Source: Nannochloris sp. 'desiccata'
Taxonomy: Eukaryota > Chlorophyta > Trebouxiophyceae > Chlorellales > Chlorellaceae
NCBI GenBank assembly: GCA_019044685.2
Contig: JAGTXX020000005.1
Span: 434,001-498,000, forward strand
Length of the DNA stretch: 64,000 bases
Direction: 5' to 3'
Part shown: one piece after another, positions 21,552-34,200 of the stretch
Layout: each line of letters begins with the position of its first letter
How positions within the stretch are numbered: position 1 is the first letter of the stretch
Notes under the pieces: generated by a model
The model's input: the letters and a program-made list of their open reading frames with translations, nothing else
Told to the model about the DNA's origin: nothing
Database searches by the model: none
Translations under genes and position numbers: made by a program

Positions 21552-24500
21552 ATGGCCGACGTCGAAGCCTTGAAGCGTGTGCTCACACGCCTGGGCCTTA
21601 CAGAAGATGAAAAACTCCAAGGAATCCTTGAAAAGCTTCTCCCTCTCGTCCTTGGCAAGCTAGATAACGCCCCACCCCCTGTTCAACAACAAGTTTTAGC
21701 AATCTTGTCTCATGTCAACACAAGATTACAAAGCTTACCCACCGTACCTCTCCCTGTAGACGCTCTCTGCTCTCTCTATTCATCCAGCACAAGCCCCTTA
21801 GTTCGCAATTTCGCTCTCGTGTATATTGAGCGAGGTGCAGAGCGTTCCTCTTCTGAAGAAAGGCTCCGGCTGGTTCCGTCGTTGCTCGCCAACCTAACCA
21901 CTCGCCCTGCTCCGCAGCAAGCTACTTTACTCCGTTTAGCTGTAGCAGGCATGGAACATTTATCCAATAAAACCATGCCATTTACTGCCCAAGAGTCTGA
22001 AGATTTCGCAGCAAAATATCCATTTTTAAGCAATATTGACGACAGGCAGTGCCTTTTAGATTTTATTTTACGCTTCATGCTCTACAACCCTGCTTCTACG
22101 AGAGGCTCAGTCAGTGCAGTAGAAGCAGCACAGTACCGGCAAAACTACGTGCCTGTACCAGACTCTGATGCTGAAGAGGAGGAGAACGTTGAGGGAGACG
22201 GGGCCGGTGAAGGAGCAGCCACCACCGCCATCAATGAATTAATGGCTAGAGCAACAGAAGAAGCCGCACCTCCTCCCGCTCCAGCTCCAGGAGGCCTGTC
22301 TCATGCAGATCTCATTGCGATTGAAGGCAAAAACCCTGAGGCTTTGTACATCCCTGCTACTTTACAAGCGCGTAAGCTTGGAGTGCTTAATTTTACAGCC
22401 ATGGCAGGCATAGCACCAGCTGAAGTGCTTGCTACCTATCTAGCGGCAGCAAGTGACCCTACAGATCCAGTTCAGAGAAGAGGAGATGAACTGCTTAAGA
22501 AACGCTGTGCGGTCGATGCATTCCGTCCTCCTGTGGATTTAGAAAACAAAGAAACGATTGAACCGCTGTTCAAACTCTTCCACGGCTCTATGAAAGATAT
22601 TTCAATTGATACTGTAGCTGAACGGCGCTACCCAGCTGGGCCGTCGCTGCGTGCTCGTCTATTAACTTTATTCTGCAAAAGTATTACTGCAGCCAATAGC
22701 TCTCCCTGGGCAATGATGACGGTCTCTGCCTGTTTATTTGGTAAAAGAGCCACTCCACGTATTCAGCAGCAAGGCATGGAGTTTGCTGTGTGGATGTTCA
22801 AGCATGCTGAGCCTGCTATGCTCGCCCCCGCCGCAGCCTCTGTGGTAGAAAATTGCCTTGCGTTGTTGGATTCTGCCCCTGCTGCTGCTGGACAAGATTC
22901 TATTGCTATTTCATTACGTAGTTTCGCCTACCAAGCGATTGGGCAGCTGGCACAACGTCTTCCTTCAGCTCTTCAAGGGAGAACAGAGTTGGCCTCCCGT
23001 TGTTTCTCTGCTCTTGCAACTGAACCCCCTGGCGTGCGTGCTGCCGTAGCTGAAGCTACCAGTTCTTTAGCTGCTGCTTTCCAAGATAGGGATAGCAGTA
23101 CAGATGAAGCAATACTGCAGTTATTGGAAACTTCCATCACTGGAAACTATGGAAATAGCCAACAGCAGTACTTTCCTCCTGATGCAGTGCGAGGGGCAGC
23201 AGTACAATGGGCAGTACGTCTTTTCCCTTTTAATCATTTACAAGCACGGTATTTGTGTATATTGGGTACGGCAGATACACGGGTGCAATTGGCATCAGCT
23301 GCAGAGGAAGGATTAGATCCAAAACGAGTTGCTGTAAAGCAACAGAGGAAGAAAATATCTCCAAGTAGCGGTGGTGCTTGTGGTGTTGTAAATAATGCCG
23401 CTGGCGGCGGTGATGAAATTACGAATGGTGTTGCTGCAAATATCCCCCAGTCGTCTCAATCCCAGTCTTCTTCTTCTTCTGATTATCCTACCTTAGCAGA
23501 TATGCTGCGTTATCTCTGCGCTAGGCACCCTGTCCTCAAGTCTCCTGTTCAAGAAGGACGGGGTTTGGTGCTGCCGGCAACCTCTTTTATATCTGCTATC
23601 AAGTTTTTAGAGAACTGTAGACTGCGTGGTGGTAGGAGTGTTGGCGCGGCGAAAGGTGTTTTAGATGAAGCTGATGCTGCAGCCTATCTAGGTACGTGTT
23701 GCCTCTGTTAAATCTCATTACGACCTTCTTGGCTCAAAAAAACGTTGTTCCTTCATATATACGATTCTGACTTTATTTTTCTTTTTCTCTTTGTCAACTG
23801 AAACAGTTTTTCTAGAGAATGCGCTTGTTCGTGAAGCTCCAGGTGAGCTGCACGCTGTCTCTCTCCAAGCGATGCTCTCAGCTTCTGCCACCCACCGCTC
23901 GGCATTCACTTCTGCCTATGCCTCTCGCTCGAGCTTATTTGAACGCCTGTTGGGCCATGTCGATAGTGGAGCCAGAGATGCTGCTGGAAGACTCCTTGGA
24001 ACGCTTACTTCTGGTATGAGCTTGGAAAGAATTACAAAATTAATTGAAACCATGACAGCCACCGTTATTGCAGCGGCCGGGGGGAAGAAAACCCGTTTTG
24101 AAGAAGTTGATGGTGCCACTGCTGCTTTAGGATACATTTCAGCACAGCTAATTACTGGCATTCCTGCGAATGTCCCCTCAACAGTGCTGGAAACTGCCTT
24201 GGGCGCTTTAAGAAAAGAACTTGAAGGCACCCACCCTGAACCAGCGTTGAGATCTACTGCTGCTATTGCATTGGGCTATGCAGGATTACCTTTTGGGGAA
24301 GCAAAAATAGAAGATTCCGCAATGCCTGCAATGCGTGCTTTGCCTGATGCGGTCGGTCTCGTTACTTCAATCTCTGCTCTAACTTCCGATAAAGATGCAA
24401 AAGTTGTTAAAAAAGCAGCTCAAGCACTGGGATTCTTAGCCTATGGCCACCGAACCAGCGATATCCTCGGCCCTGTGGTCACTTCTTTATTAGAGCTGCG

Positions 24501-27500
24501 TACTAGTAAAGTAGAAAGCGTAGGCTTTGCAGTGGGTGAGGCTCTGTGTTTGGCTTTTGGTGGCGTTGAAGCAACTGCTGATGAGATGTTGCATACCCCA
24601 TTCACCTCTCTCTCTGACTTGGCTGAACAGCAACAACAGACTGGTAGTAATAGCAGTGGCATTAGTCATATAAGCAATGGAGTTGCTGCGATGGAAGTCG
24701 ATGTTCAAGTCGAGAAGCACGGTGAAGTGATCACAATCGACATGAAGGCGCCGTTGTCAGGAGGAGTTGTTGCAGAAAAGCTTTTAGAGGCACGAAGCGC
24801 CGCAGAAGCAGAAATTCAACGCAAAATATTAGATTCTCTACTTACTGAATGCGTTGCACACAGTCGGTCTGAAGTCCGCTGCTCAGGCGCAGTCTGGCTG
24901 GTCTCTCTTCTTCTTTTCTGTGGGAAAACCGCTGCTGTGCACGGTATGCTCCCACGTGCACAAGACGCTCTCTCCACGTTACTAGGTGATGAGTCTGAGC
25001 TCACCCAAGAAATGGCAAGTCGCGGTCTAGCTGCTGCCTATGAGCTCGCAGATGAAGCCACTAGAGCCTTGCTGGTAGAATCTTTAGTAGGAGTCCTCTC
25101 CGGCACTGCAGGGCGAAAACGCCCGAGAGCTGGAGATCTGACTGGAGACACGAAAGTTCTCGAACCGGGGTCAATTGGAACCGCTCCTGGTGGTGGGAGT
25201 CTCAGTACCTATAAAGAAATCTGTTCTCTTGCGAATGAACTCGGCCAACCTGACCTAGTCTACAGATTTATGCAGCTGGCAAATCATCAAGCGGCCGTCA
25301 ACGCCTCCCGTGGTGCTGCCTTTGGATTTGCCTCCGTAGCCAAGCTCGCTGGGGATGCATTAGCCCCTCATGTAGCTACACTTGTACCAAGGTTGTACCG
25401 TTCTTTATATGACCCCCAACCCAAAGTACGGGACGCTATGAATCATATATGGCTTGCTCTGGTAGATGATCCCCGTACTGCCTTGACAGAAAATTTTGAT
25501 GCAGTGAGTAAAGCGTTAGTTGTAGACATGACTGGACAGCAATGGAGAGCGAGAGAAGCTGCGGCGTTGGCTGCATCTGATTTGATCCAGGGCAGAAGGT
25601 GGGAAGAGATCAAGCCCCATTTTGGGGATTTGTGGACTGCGGCCTTTCGTACTATGGATGACGTAAAAGAGAGTGTACGACAATCAGGAATAACTCTCGT
25701 CAGATGTATTCGTGGATTAACATTGCGCTTTGCAGATAAAGAGCTTACTCCCCCAAGTGAAGGCAAAGAAGCCGTGGCGGCCGCATTACCGTTGCTTCTC
25801 CAACTGGGCCTACCTTCTCGTGTTCCGGAAGTGCAGGCGTTGGCAGTAGATACAATAGCGAAGATTATCAAAGCTGCGGGTCCTGAACTGGTCAAACCGC
25901 ATTTAAGCGTGGTAGTTCCTGCGTTATTAGAGTCTTTAAGTGGACTGGAAGATTCACGATTGAACTATGTAGAGCAACATGCAGAAAGATTGGGTTTAGA
26001 TGCAGGGAAGCTTGAATCTGCACGTGTTTCCGCTGCACAAGGTGGTATTCTCGGTGAAACTTTAGAGACGTGTGCTCGGCATGTAGATAGCGAGACGTTT
26101 ACTGGACTGGCGCCAGCGCTGGGAGGTCTTATTCGCCGAGGCGTTGGCTTGAATACTAGAGCTGGAGCTGGTCGGTTCGTTTCTCAAGTAGCACGTCGAC
26201 TTGGAGACAGCAGTTCTGCCGCAGCTCCGCAGTTAATGCGTGCTTTACAAGAAGCTTGTGCTGCTGAACGCAGTCCTGCGGTCCGCCGTGCCTACGCAGC
26301 AGCCAATGCTCTCCTGGCAAAGCATGCATCGCAGGCTCGTGTTGATAAATATGTGGCTTCCTGGCTTGAAGCGTATTCTGCAGATGATGCTGATGAATCG
26401 ACCCGGGCTGTTTCTGGTCTCTTATTACGATCTTTGGCACGTGAATCAGGAGATCTTTTCTCAAGGTATGCTGCTGACGTGGCACCTGTGTCGTACATGG
26501 CGCAGTACGACCCTGATGAACAGGTAGCCACCATCTGGGCAGATCTCTGGGAAGAAAGTACGACTTCAGTCGGTGCAGGTTTACGATTACATGCAGGTGC
26601 GGTGCTCGATAAAGTACAAGAAGGGTTAAAGTCAAGTCAATGGGGAAGAAAGAAAGCTGCAGCAGCTGCTGCTGCAAAGGCTTGTGACGCTGGAGGTGAC
26701 GCTCTAATACCTTATGCACCGAAATTAATGGAGAGTTTATTAGCAGAGTTGCCTGGAAGGCTTTGGGAGGGCAAAGAGGCCGTGCTGGTGGCACTTGGGG
26801 CGGTCGTCAAGGCATGTCATGTAGCTTTGAAAAGTAACGATAGTGGAATACCTACTAAAGTTGTGAGTGTGTTGCTGGAAGCAGCGGGAAAGAAAAAAGC
26901 TGCGTATAGAAAGGAAGCTCTAATCCAACTCAAAGAAGGTAAGTTAATTAGGAAGAAGACTATCATTTTTTTCCCTGGCACAAGCCTTGTGAAAGACTAA
27001 AAATTTCATAGTCGAGGGTATCAACATTTTTTTTTTTTTTAATTTCTATTGCAGTGTTAGCTATTTGGGGTGCTGATGAAAATTTCATTCCTATTGTCTC
27101 TCCCCCGCTACTCGCTCTATCCTCACAATTTGTTTCTGCAGCCTTTGGCGGACCTTCAGCCTCTACAGGCGGTGGTGACGGTGCTGCAAAACCCACCGCC
27201 ACCCCTACCACCACTCGTGGTATGAAAGAGAGCGATGGTGCTAATGGCGCCGAAAAGAGTTCTATAATCCCCATCGCTGAGGTAATGGCATGTTTAGGCG
27301 CACTCTGGAGTACAGGAAAGGACTTGAAAGAAGGTAATACCTGGGTATCTGAAGCCGCAGAAATTGCCGCCGAGGTGCTGGGAGCTGCCCAAAAACTTGG
27401 AGATCAAACTGCTGCTGTCGACGCTGCAACGCAGTTAACTACTCATTGTGCAAGTATTACTCCTAGTCCATTGGATCAATCAAGTGCTGGGTGTCAGAGT

Positions 27501-27728
27501 TTGATGCGTGCTGCAGCGAGGGCTTCAGAAGAGAGCAAAGGAGCTGCTCTGAGAGAAAACGCCATGCTGTTGCTCAGTAGCATTTTAAAGCAAGTGTGGC
27601 CTCGATTAAGTGGAGAAGATAGGGCTGTGTGGGTGACAGCAGTGAATGATATGGTGGGGAGAGAGCAAGTGCCTTCTGTGAAGAGTGCAGCGGCATCGTT
27701 AGCTGCTGCGTTGCAGTACATGGTTTAA
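21552..27728 (+). CDS. ECM29: Proteasome adaptor and scaffold protein ECM29
   Basis: Three exons (21552-23691, 23807-26938, 27055-27728) join in phase 1 at both introns to give 1,981 residues, slightly longer than typical ECM29. The protein is a HEAT-repeat solenoid that tethers the 26S proteasome regulatory and core particles and monitors their assembly. The N-terminal block (VEALKRVLTRLGLTEDEKLQ to LPVDALCSLYSS) and the middle (RRYPAGPSLRARLLTLFCKS) match the family. HEAT-type repeats continue, for example VPRLYRSLYDPQPKVRDAMN and FGDLWTAAFRTMDDVKESVRQS. Low-complexity insertions near residues 215-240 and 600-640 are species-specific. The third exon, after a T-rich acceptor, adds the C-terminal 224 residues. 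The start is the first ATG in an open frame. Confidence 0.88.
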
Positions 27729-28038
27729 AGAGGGAAAAACAGAAAACGTAGGCAGCGTTCTTCCATCAAATCGGGAGGTATGTTGTTACACGTTTCATTC
27801 CTTGAAGAATGCCGAGTTAGTATACAATTAATTTGTCAAATTCTATGTACGTACATATTTTCGGTTCAATTATCAATTTGCAATGGTTATTAGCAAGAAA
27901 AAGAAAAAGCTGGAAAAGGAGAAGAAGAAATAAAATCCACACGACGACCGTGATTGCCAAGTTGGTAGTTATTACGAGAGAAATGTGGTGAAGACATCGG
28001 TAAAGAAATTTTAATTTAGTGATGGCGAGTCGTTTCTA
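27729..28038. other. Convergent 3' intergenic region
   Basis: 3' flanks of ECM29 and the small minus-strand gene; A-rich near 27897-27935. Nothing else seen. Confidence 0.35.
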
Positions 28039-28329
28039 TCAGATCTTTCTCCTGCATTGGTAATTAAGTGTAGAAAGCACGTTAACTCTATTTATTATCA
28101 TTCGATCTTGCTGCTGACTGGGATTTTCAATCATTCCTTGACCAACCTGAATAGGATTGCCAGCCCACCGGATTGTTGTTATTCCTGAAAATTCTTCTCC
28201 AAGATTGACAGTATCTCTGTGAAGATAAAAATATGTTGCTGTGCCCGCTATGCTCCCGATTGAAAATCCGCTACCGTATTGAATTAAGCTGCTTGCAGCC
28301 GCAGCGAGGCGTTGAACCGTACTTGACAT
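28039..28329 (-). CDS. Small hypothetical protein with one possible membrane segment
   Basis: An uninterrupted 96-codon frame. Residues 17-35 (YGSGFSIGSIAGTATYFYL) are small and hydrophobic and could cross a membrane. They are preceded by an Ala-rich amphipathic N-terminus (MSSTVQRLAAAASSL), as in small mitochondrial inner-membrane proteins. The remainder is polar (EEFSGITTIRWAGNPIQVG) and ends RRKI. I recognise no family. Support is only the length, the plausible N-terminus and its convergent placement to ECM29, so it could be a chance ORF or an exon. Confidence 0.45.
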   Translation of the reverse strand: MSSTVQRLAAAASSLIQYGSGFSIGSIAGTATYFYLHRDTVNLGEEFSGITTIRWAGNPIQVGQGMIENPSQQQDRMIINRVNVLSTLNYQCRRKI

Positions 28330-29292
28330 GTCGATTGAATTGATATTTGCTTTCGAAAGTCAATATAGAATGCAAGCGTTGCTAATTTCGTGTGTTTTGT
28401 TTAAAATAATGCAATCCAGGCGACGCAGATGTCACGTCGCTCACCGACATGCTTTGCTAAATGCACCCCAGCATGACACTTTTGCTTTCAATGGTTTAAA
28501 ATAAAAAAGGCTGGAAAAGGAAAAGAGCTGTGATGAATGCATAGGATATGGGCAGTATAAAAGGTAAAGTGAACTAATGCAAGCGCTGAGAGTGAAAAGC
28601 GTACTGTGGAGAGAATAGTGCCATTGAAGAAATTTTTTGTTGTCCTCGCTCCAGTTTAGTTCTTTTGTTCCAGGTCAACTTTTCTTTACATGTTATAGTG
28701 AGCATAGGACTCCTTTTTTAACTTCTGCGATAATCAAATAAGCGTCAGGAGCGCCAGCCGCGCCAGAAAGGCGGAAAAGAGCTGTATTCAATAGTAAAAA
28801 CAGCACCGTCAGACCAGACAGACCGACCAGAGATCAACCCGACTTTGCAGACAATACAAAAACTTTGTGTTCGTCCAATGGCCGGAATATAACGGAAACG
28901 GGGAATTTAAGAGCGAATAAAGAGAAATAACTCGTAGACTATGAAGTTTATCTTCTCCCTTTCTTCCAGGCGGCCAAACAAAAATGTAAGGAAAAGAAAC
29001 AAGAGGAGAAAAGTAAAAAACTAGTATAGAATGAAGAATATCCACCACTACCGAAGGATATTACGGATATATCTTGGGGGTTTTAGGGGAAAAAACAAAA
29101 ATAAAAAATCAATTCTTTTTCATAGAGGAGGAGGAGGAGGAGAAAAAAAAAAGCAAACAGCTCTGCTACTAAAACACCTAAAACTATACACTACCAGGCA
29201 CGCTGTCTCTTATTTTATTAATACTAGTATCTACCTAGGTCCCATTTATCTTATACATGACGTAAATGTTTTTTTCTCGGGTTTATTTGCTT
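28330..29292. other. Region without protein gene; possible small-RNA promoter
   Basis: No ORF of gene-like composition. A strong TATA-type sequence, TATAAAAGG, lies near 28556-28564 on the plus strand, and a T6 run follows about 75 bp later (28632-28637). An A-rich and GGAGGA-rich stretch lies around 29090-29150. Confidence 0.35.
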
Positions 29293-30290
29293 TTAGAAAC
29301 GGCGTCCATAAGGAGTGGGAGCCTGCAATAAGCTACGGCGACGACCGTAAGGGGTAGGTCCAGGGGTAGGGGCAGGGGTAGGGGCAGGGGTAGGGGTAGG
29401 GGTAGGGGTAGGGGTAGGGGTAGGGGTAGGGTCAGAACCAGAAGAGCCAAGAGCAGTGACTCCATTGTCCAACACCATCTGCACGTTGCAGGCGCTACCT
29501 CCGCACACATCCTCAAGCTTAGCACCGGCCTTGTTAGAGGTCATGTAGAAAGCCTCGCAGTGCTCAAGATCAGAAGGAGACTGAGTTCCGAGAGTGCCGA
29601 GGTTGGCACCGGTGAAGGTAGGGCCGCAGGCAAGGGCTTCAGAGGCGGGGGTAGTTGTGATATCACCAGAGGCACCGATAGAGAGGGATTGGAGAGGCCG
29701 GCATTCCTCAGCATCAGGGGAACTGCATGCGGTGTTACACACCTGTATATATAAGCAAAAAAGGAAAGACATTAGCTATCAGAGTAAAGAGAGAGGGAGA
29801 ATGAGTGTCAAAATAACAGGGAAGGGAGGTGTCGGGAAAAACAAGATTTATTGGCGAGAAACAAAATGGGCGAGAGAAAACATTGCTCGGAGGTAGCAAG
29901 AGGTGGACAGTAGGTCGATAAATATACTTCAGGTCGTCAGTAATGCCAATGAGTCTGAAATTTCAACTTACGGTCATTATGAAAGTGGTGCTGCTCACGT
30001 CACCAGTGGAGGTCCACTTGGTGGCGTAGGGGAGGGCGGAGATATCCTTGTCTCCAGTGCATTCCTGAGCGTGCGCCTGGGCTGCAAATGCCGCTAATAG
30101 GGCAACGAAGAGTTTCTGCGAGCGGAGAAATGAATACAATGGTGAGAAAACAAATACATATAGCATAATTGTGACCGGACATGAAGATCTTCAACTACAA
30201 CACGAAACCCCGGATGCTCCGGTCCAGCGGCGCTGTGCAACTATTCACGCATGTTTGGAAACTTAGTCATACCTTGTAAGAGCTCTGCAT
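29293..30290 (-). CDS. Secreted Cys-rich protein with Pro-Thr repeat tail
   Basis: Three exons (30290-30273, 30115-29972, 29742-29293), all phase 0, give 203 residues. The first exon has only six codons (MQSSYK), followed in exon 2 by the hydrophobic core KLFVALLAAFAAQAHAQ of a signal peptide. The mature part has about eight Cys (ECTGDKD, NTACSSPDAEECR, EHCEAFYM, DVCGGSACNV). It is followed by an alternating Pro-Thr/Pro-Ala linker and two copies of PTPYGRR separated by RSLLQA. Pro-Thr tracts in green algae are typical O-glycosylated, hydroxyproline-rich wall or surface proteins, so an extracellular role is inferred. The Cys domain is not recognised. The RRRSLLQA motif recurs in algal secreted proteins and may be a processing site. 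Confidence 0.75.
29351..29431 (+). repeat. GGGGTA/GGGGCA hexanucleotide array inside coding sequence
   Basis: About thirteen near-perfect six-base units on the plus strand, encoding the Pro-Thr/Pro-Ala tract on the minus strand. The G runs are regularly spaced and could form G-quadruplexes on this strand. It is not a telomere: the units are in the coding frame. Confidence 0.9.
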
Positions 30291-31243
30291 TTTATAATAG
30301 TTTTCAAAAAGACTAAAAGGTCGGGCAAATTGAAAAAAAGAAGAGAGCAAGAATCCTGTTTCTGCGCCGAGGTTGGGAATAAGTGTAATATAGTCTAACC
30401 AAGTAATACCGGCGAAGAAAACTTCAAATATCTGCATGTGCAAGTAGAGGAATAATGAGAAACTGGCAGTGAAACCAAACAGAAGTCGACCCCTATATGC
30501 ATTTGAAGCATTTCTAGGCCTCAATAGTTGTTCTATATGATCAACAAATAAATGTCCGGCCTCCCATGGCCCGAATTCCGCCCCCGAAGCCAGCTTCTTC
30601 AAGGTAGATCTTGGAAATGGGCTTCGGCCCCCTTCTACTGCAGCAAAGCTTACCTCCTCAGCAACTCTTAACAGAAAGATTAATTTTGATAGTAGATTTT
30701 GGGCAGGGGTTGGGCCGTATAGCTATTGCTTTTAGAAGGAGCCCCAAAAATTGCTGGGAAGGCAGACCTCCAGGGTCGATCACTTTCTAAAAAACAGAGA
30801 AACGATTTACACCTGGCAATGTCAGGGTGGCCACTGAGATACAAAATATATACGGCTAGTATGGCTTGAATCTAGCCCTGCACTAGCATTTAAACTTGAG
30901 TATGAAGAATTATATAGTTATCTTCAAGGTGTCGCAGCAGAAAGGCATGCAGAAGGTGCAAGTAGGTCTTTTCAACAGTTGGGGCGGGGCCAGCAGGGCG
31001 AGGCAGGAACAGCAAGCTTTAGCACAGCTTGAAAATTCAATTTCCTACAGGATGAATACCAGTGCTAGTCAATAAGAGATCACAGCCCCAGTAAATCGTA
31101 AATACACGCAGCAGGGCTACCATTCAAGGGAGCACTTAACCACCCAAACACTGCCGAAAATTCAAAAATTCTCTCAACCCTATAAGAGGTGCAACAAACA
31201 GTCTATAAGCTCCTGACAAATATTTTTAAGATATTCCAAAAGG
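30291..31243. other. Divergent intergenic region, no gene seen
   Basis: About 950 bp between the Pro-Thr protein (-) and the F-box/SNF2 gene (+). The 111-codon minus frame at 30267-30602 overlaps the first exon of the Pro-Thr gene in another frame and lacks support. Confidence 0.4.
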
Positions 31244-34200
31244 ATGGATCTTATACAAGTAGGCAGTGTGGTCGTAGAAGGCCAGCTGCTGCAGAAAGCT
31301 CGCCCCTGCATCGGATTAATAGTGAGATTAGACGAGAGCAGTAAGCTACCAGTGGTCAAAGCACTTCATGGGTAAGTTCAGCAGCCTGACAAAGACGGTA
31401 TGGGTACCATCAAACTTTATAGATCTCGCATTTACATGTTTACTCTCGTTAAAAATTGCAGGGGACAAACTTTGATCAAGCTCCCTTCTCTTCCTCAGCC
31501 GACCAATGCGGCAGACACGCCTCTTATTTACCATCTAGCATCTTTGGTAAGTAACTAAATGCGGGTTCTACTCTTATAACACCCATTTTATCGGGCGCTT
31601 CGAAACCCGAACTCATTACCTCGAACTAATTTAAAACATTATTCCTCTCTCTGGTCAGGCCAATACTCGTAAAGCACAATTTCAAGGGAAAGTAGAGAAG
31701 ATCGATAATGGAGTCGCAACCCTCCGTTTAGATGTCCTTCTCCCTGAATGGTAGGGAGCACCACTCTTTTTGATCTTTTTTTCCTCCACCGTCGCCACAG
31801 CTCGGCGGCCATATAAAATTATTCTCAAGACTAGGAACTTGCAAAAATTAATTGTTTTATTATTCATTGCAGGATTGTCGATGGGAGTCGCTCTTTACCT
31901 AAAACATCCTCTGCTGCGAAGCTTTTGCTCCACATGATCCCTCTTGCAGACTCTAATACTCTGGCCGAGATTGATGTCGGCAGCGGAAAAAAAGAAATTC
32001 ATGAAGAAGAAGAAGACGAAGACGATTCTTCTCTCAATTTTCTAGATGCCGAGCCTGCTGAAACCCGCACTTTAAGCTGCCTTGACGCATTAAAACTGAC
32101 AGCAGGTATTCCACAAGACTATTCCACCACAAAAGCTAGCTCAGAAGTCTATTCATTAAGAAATTGCGTCTTGTCTATTCCTTCGACGAAAGAGACGCCG
32201 CCAACTACCGAGGTCCTCAAGCGCCGTTCTGAAGACAAAGCTACCCCTTCTTTAGCACTATTACCAGAAAAGGCCCTTGTCAAGACGCTGAAAATGTGTG
32301 ATAGTGACAGTTTACAAGCAGTTGCCTGTACGTGTAAATATTTACGCCATCAGGCAGCAGAGATAGGTCCTTGTATCAAGCTGGACTTATTTGAGCACCA
32401 GCGTGCTGCTCTTCGATGGATGTTACAACGTGAATTACCTTCGAAACCAATCCCCCACCCCACTATTCGCCGGTTTTCTACCTCTATTGGAACCACTCTC
32501 TGGGGAAGCACCGCTACAGGAGAGACTCAAACAACACCTCAGCAATTATTTGATTTCCGAGGCGGCTTTTTTTGTGATGAGCCAGGGCTGGGCAAAACAA
32601 TTACTATTCTGAGTTTAATTTTGAGAACAAAAGGTCTGTTGCCTGATACGCCTGATGGGGTAGAGATGACGTGGTTTCAGAGCCCAGAACTAGATAGTAG
32701 AGAGAATCGAAAAATTGGGTTTTATACGATTAGTACCGAGGATGCTGTCGGGATCAGTAAGCTAGAAAGAGCGAAATCTACTGTGGTGCGTCGTTCCCTT
32801 CGAAATACTCAGCATACTAGTAGGATTGGCGGCGGTAGTGGTGATGCAAGTGGTGTAGAGGAAGAGAGAAAAGAAGAAGAGGCAGGACTGGCGCAGGCTG
32901 CTGCTACCACCGTAAATGAAGAAGAAGGTGCTGCTGCAGGTGCTGCCGAGGAAAGTAGTGTTAAAGTGAAAGCTGAAGTTAAGAAAGAAGAAGAAAAGGT
33001 GGAGGAGATAAAACAGGAAATCAGAGAAGATGAAAAAGTAGAGGGCTGTGCCGCTTTGGCGGGGTCCAAGCGGCAACGAGTGGATGTAGCCGGTGCTTTT
33101 TACCGCAGAGGCGGCAGCAGTAAACGGACGATTGCCTGCGAGGATGACATGATACTTGACTTGACAACTCCTCCTCCGAAAGAATCTGGGCTAGCTGACC
33201 CTGGAGACAGCAGAGGTGTTGGAGAAGGCTCCAGTGACTTTTCAAGAGCTGCCGGTGGTGGCAGAGCCGTAGCGGTAGATACAGAGCAAGTGAATAATCA
33301 ATGGGGTCGTCAAGTTCGTCGCCACATTGCCTTTGCGACCTCTTCAGAAGACGTAGAACAAGAAGAAGACAGCTCTGATATTGAAAATATAAATGCTGGT
33401 GCCTCTGAAGCTGAAGCCGTAGAAGAAGACATCCGTCCAGATCCGTCAATTGGTTGTGATTTATGCTCTAAATGGCGTCGACTCCCTAAACAGCATCACC
33501 CTGAAGATGAAAATGCACCTTGGTGTTGTTATTTACACCCGCTTGCGAGCTACCGATCTTGTTCTGTGCCGTGTGATTCCGATGCTGCTGCTGATGAACA
33601 CCTTGTAGCATCCCCTGGCTGGGTAGGGTTTGATGATCCTGAGGATGCGAAATTACTGCAAGAAAATATAGACTTTTTCAGAAGTTTATTGGATAAATAC
33701 AAGCACTTACGGTTCTGCACCCCCTATTATGGCCAAAGGACTCCAACCCCAATCCCTGCGATGAAACTTTTGATAGAAAGCAACTGCAGGAAAATCTCAG
33801 AAATTGGCTTTGCGTTCAGCAAGTGTATGGGAGAAGAGCTTGGAACTGGGTATGGTCAGTTCCTCTCTGATATTGGCTTCATTCCTGCCCCTAAGAGTAC
33901 TTGTCGAAGCCACGGTTTACCGGCTCAAAAAAGAAATGGAAATGATATTCCCAAGGTAGAAAAGTCTCAACAAGATTGGGCTCGTTGGGTGACCCCAATA
34001 AAACTTAGTTGGAGAATGGTTTTAGACCAAAAGGCTCTGAAAGAAGCTATTACACAGGGGCCAAAACCTCAAGGGCATCGAATTTATTTGTCCCCGGCAA
34101 CGTTGATTGTCGTTCCAACTGAACTAATTCAACATTGGAAGGATCAAATTCATATGCATACGACGTCTGGAGCTCTCCGTGTCGCTGTATACGACAGTAA

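Noticed and set aside
29351..29431. Interstitial telomere repeat
   Set aside because: Unit GGGGTA/GGGGCA is in frame with a Pro-Thr coding tract and is not the green algal telomere unit (TTTAGGG or TTTTAGGG).
30267..30602. 111-codon minus ORF covering the first exon of the Pro-Thr gene
   Set aside because: Different frame from the supported signal-peptide exon, with no homology or splice support.
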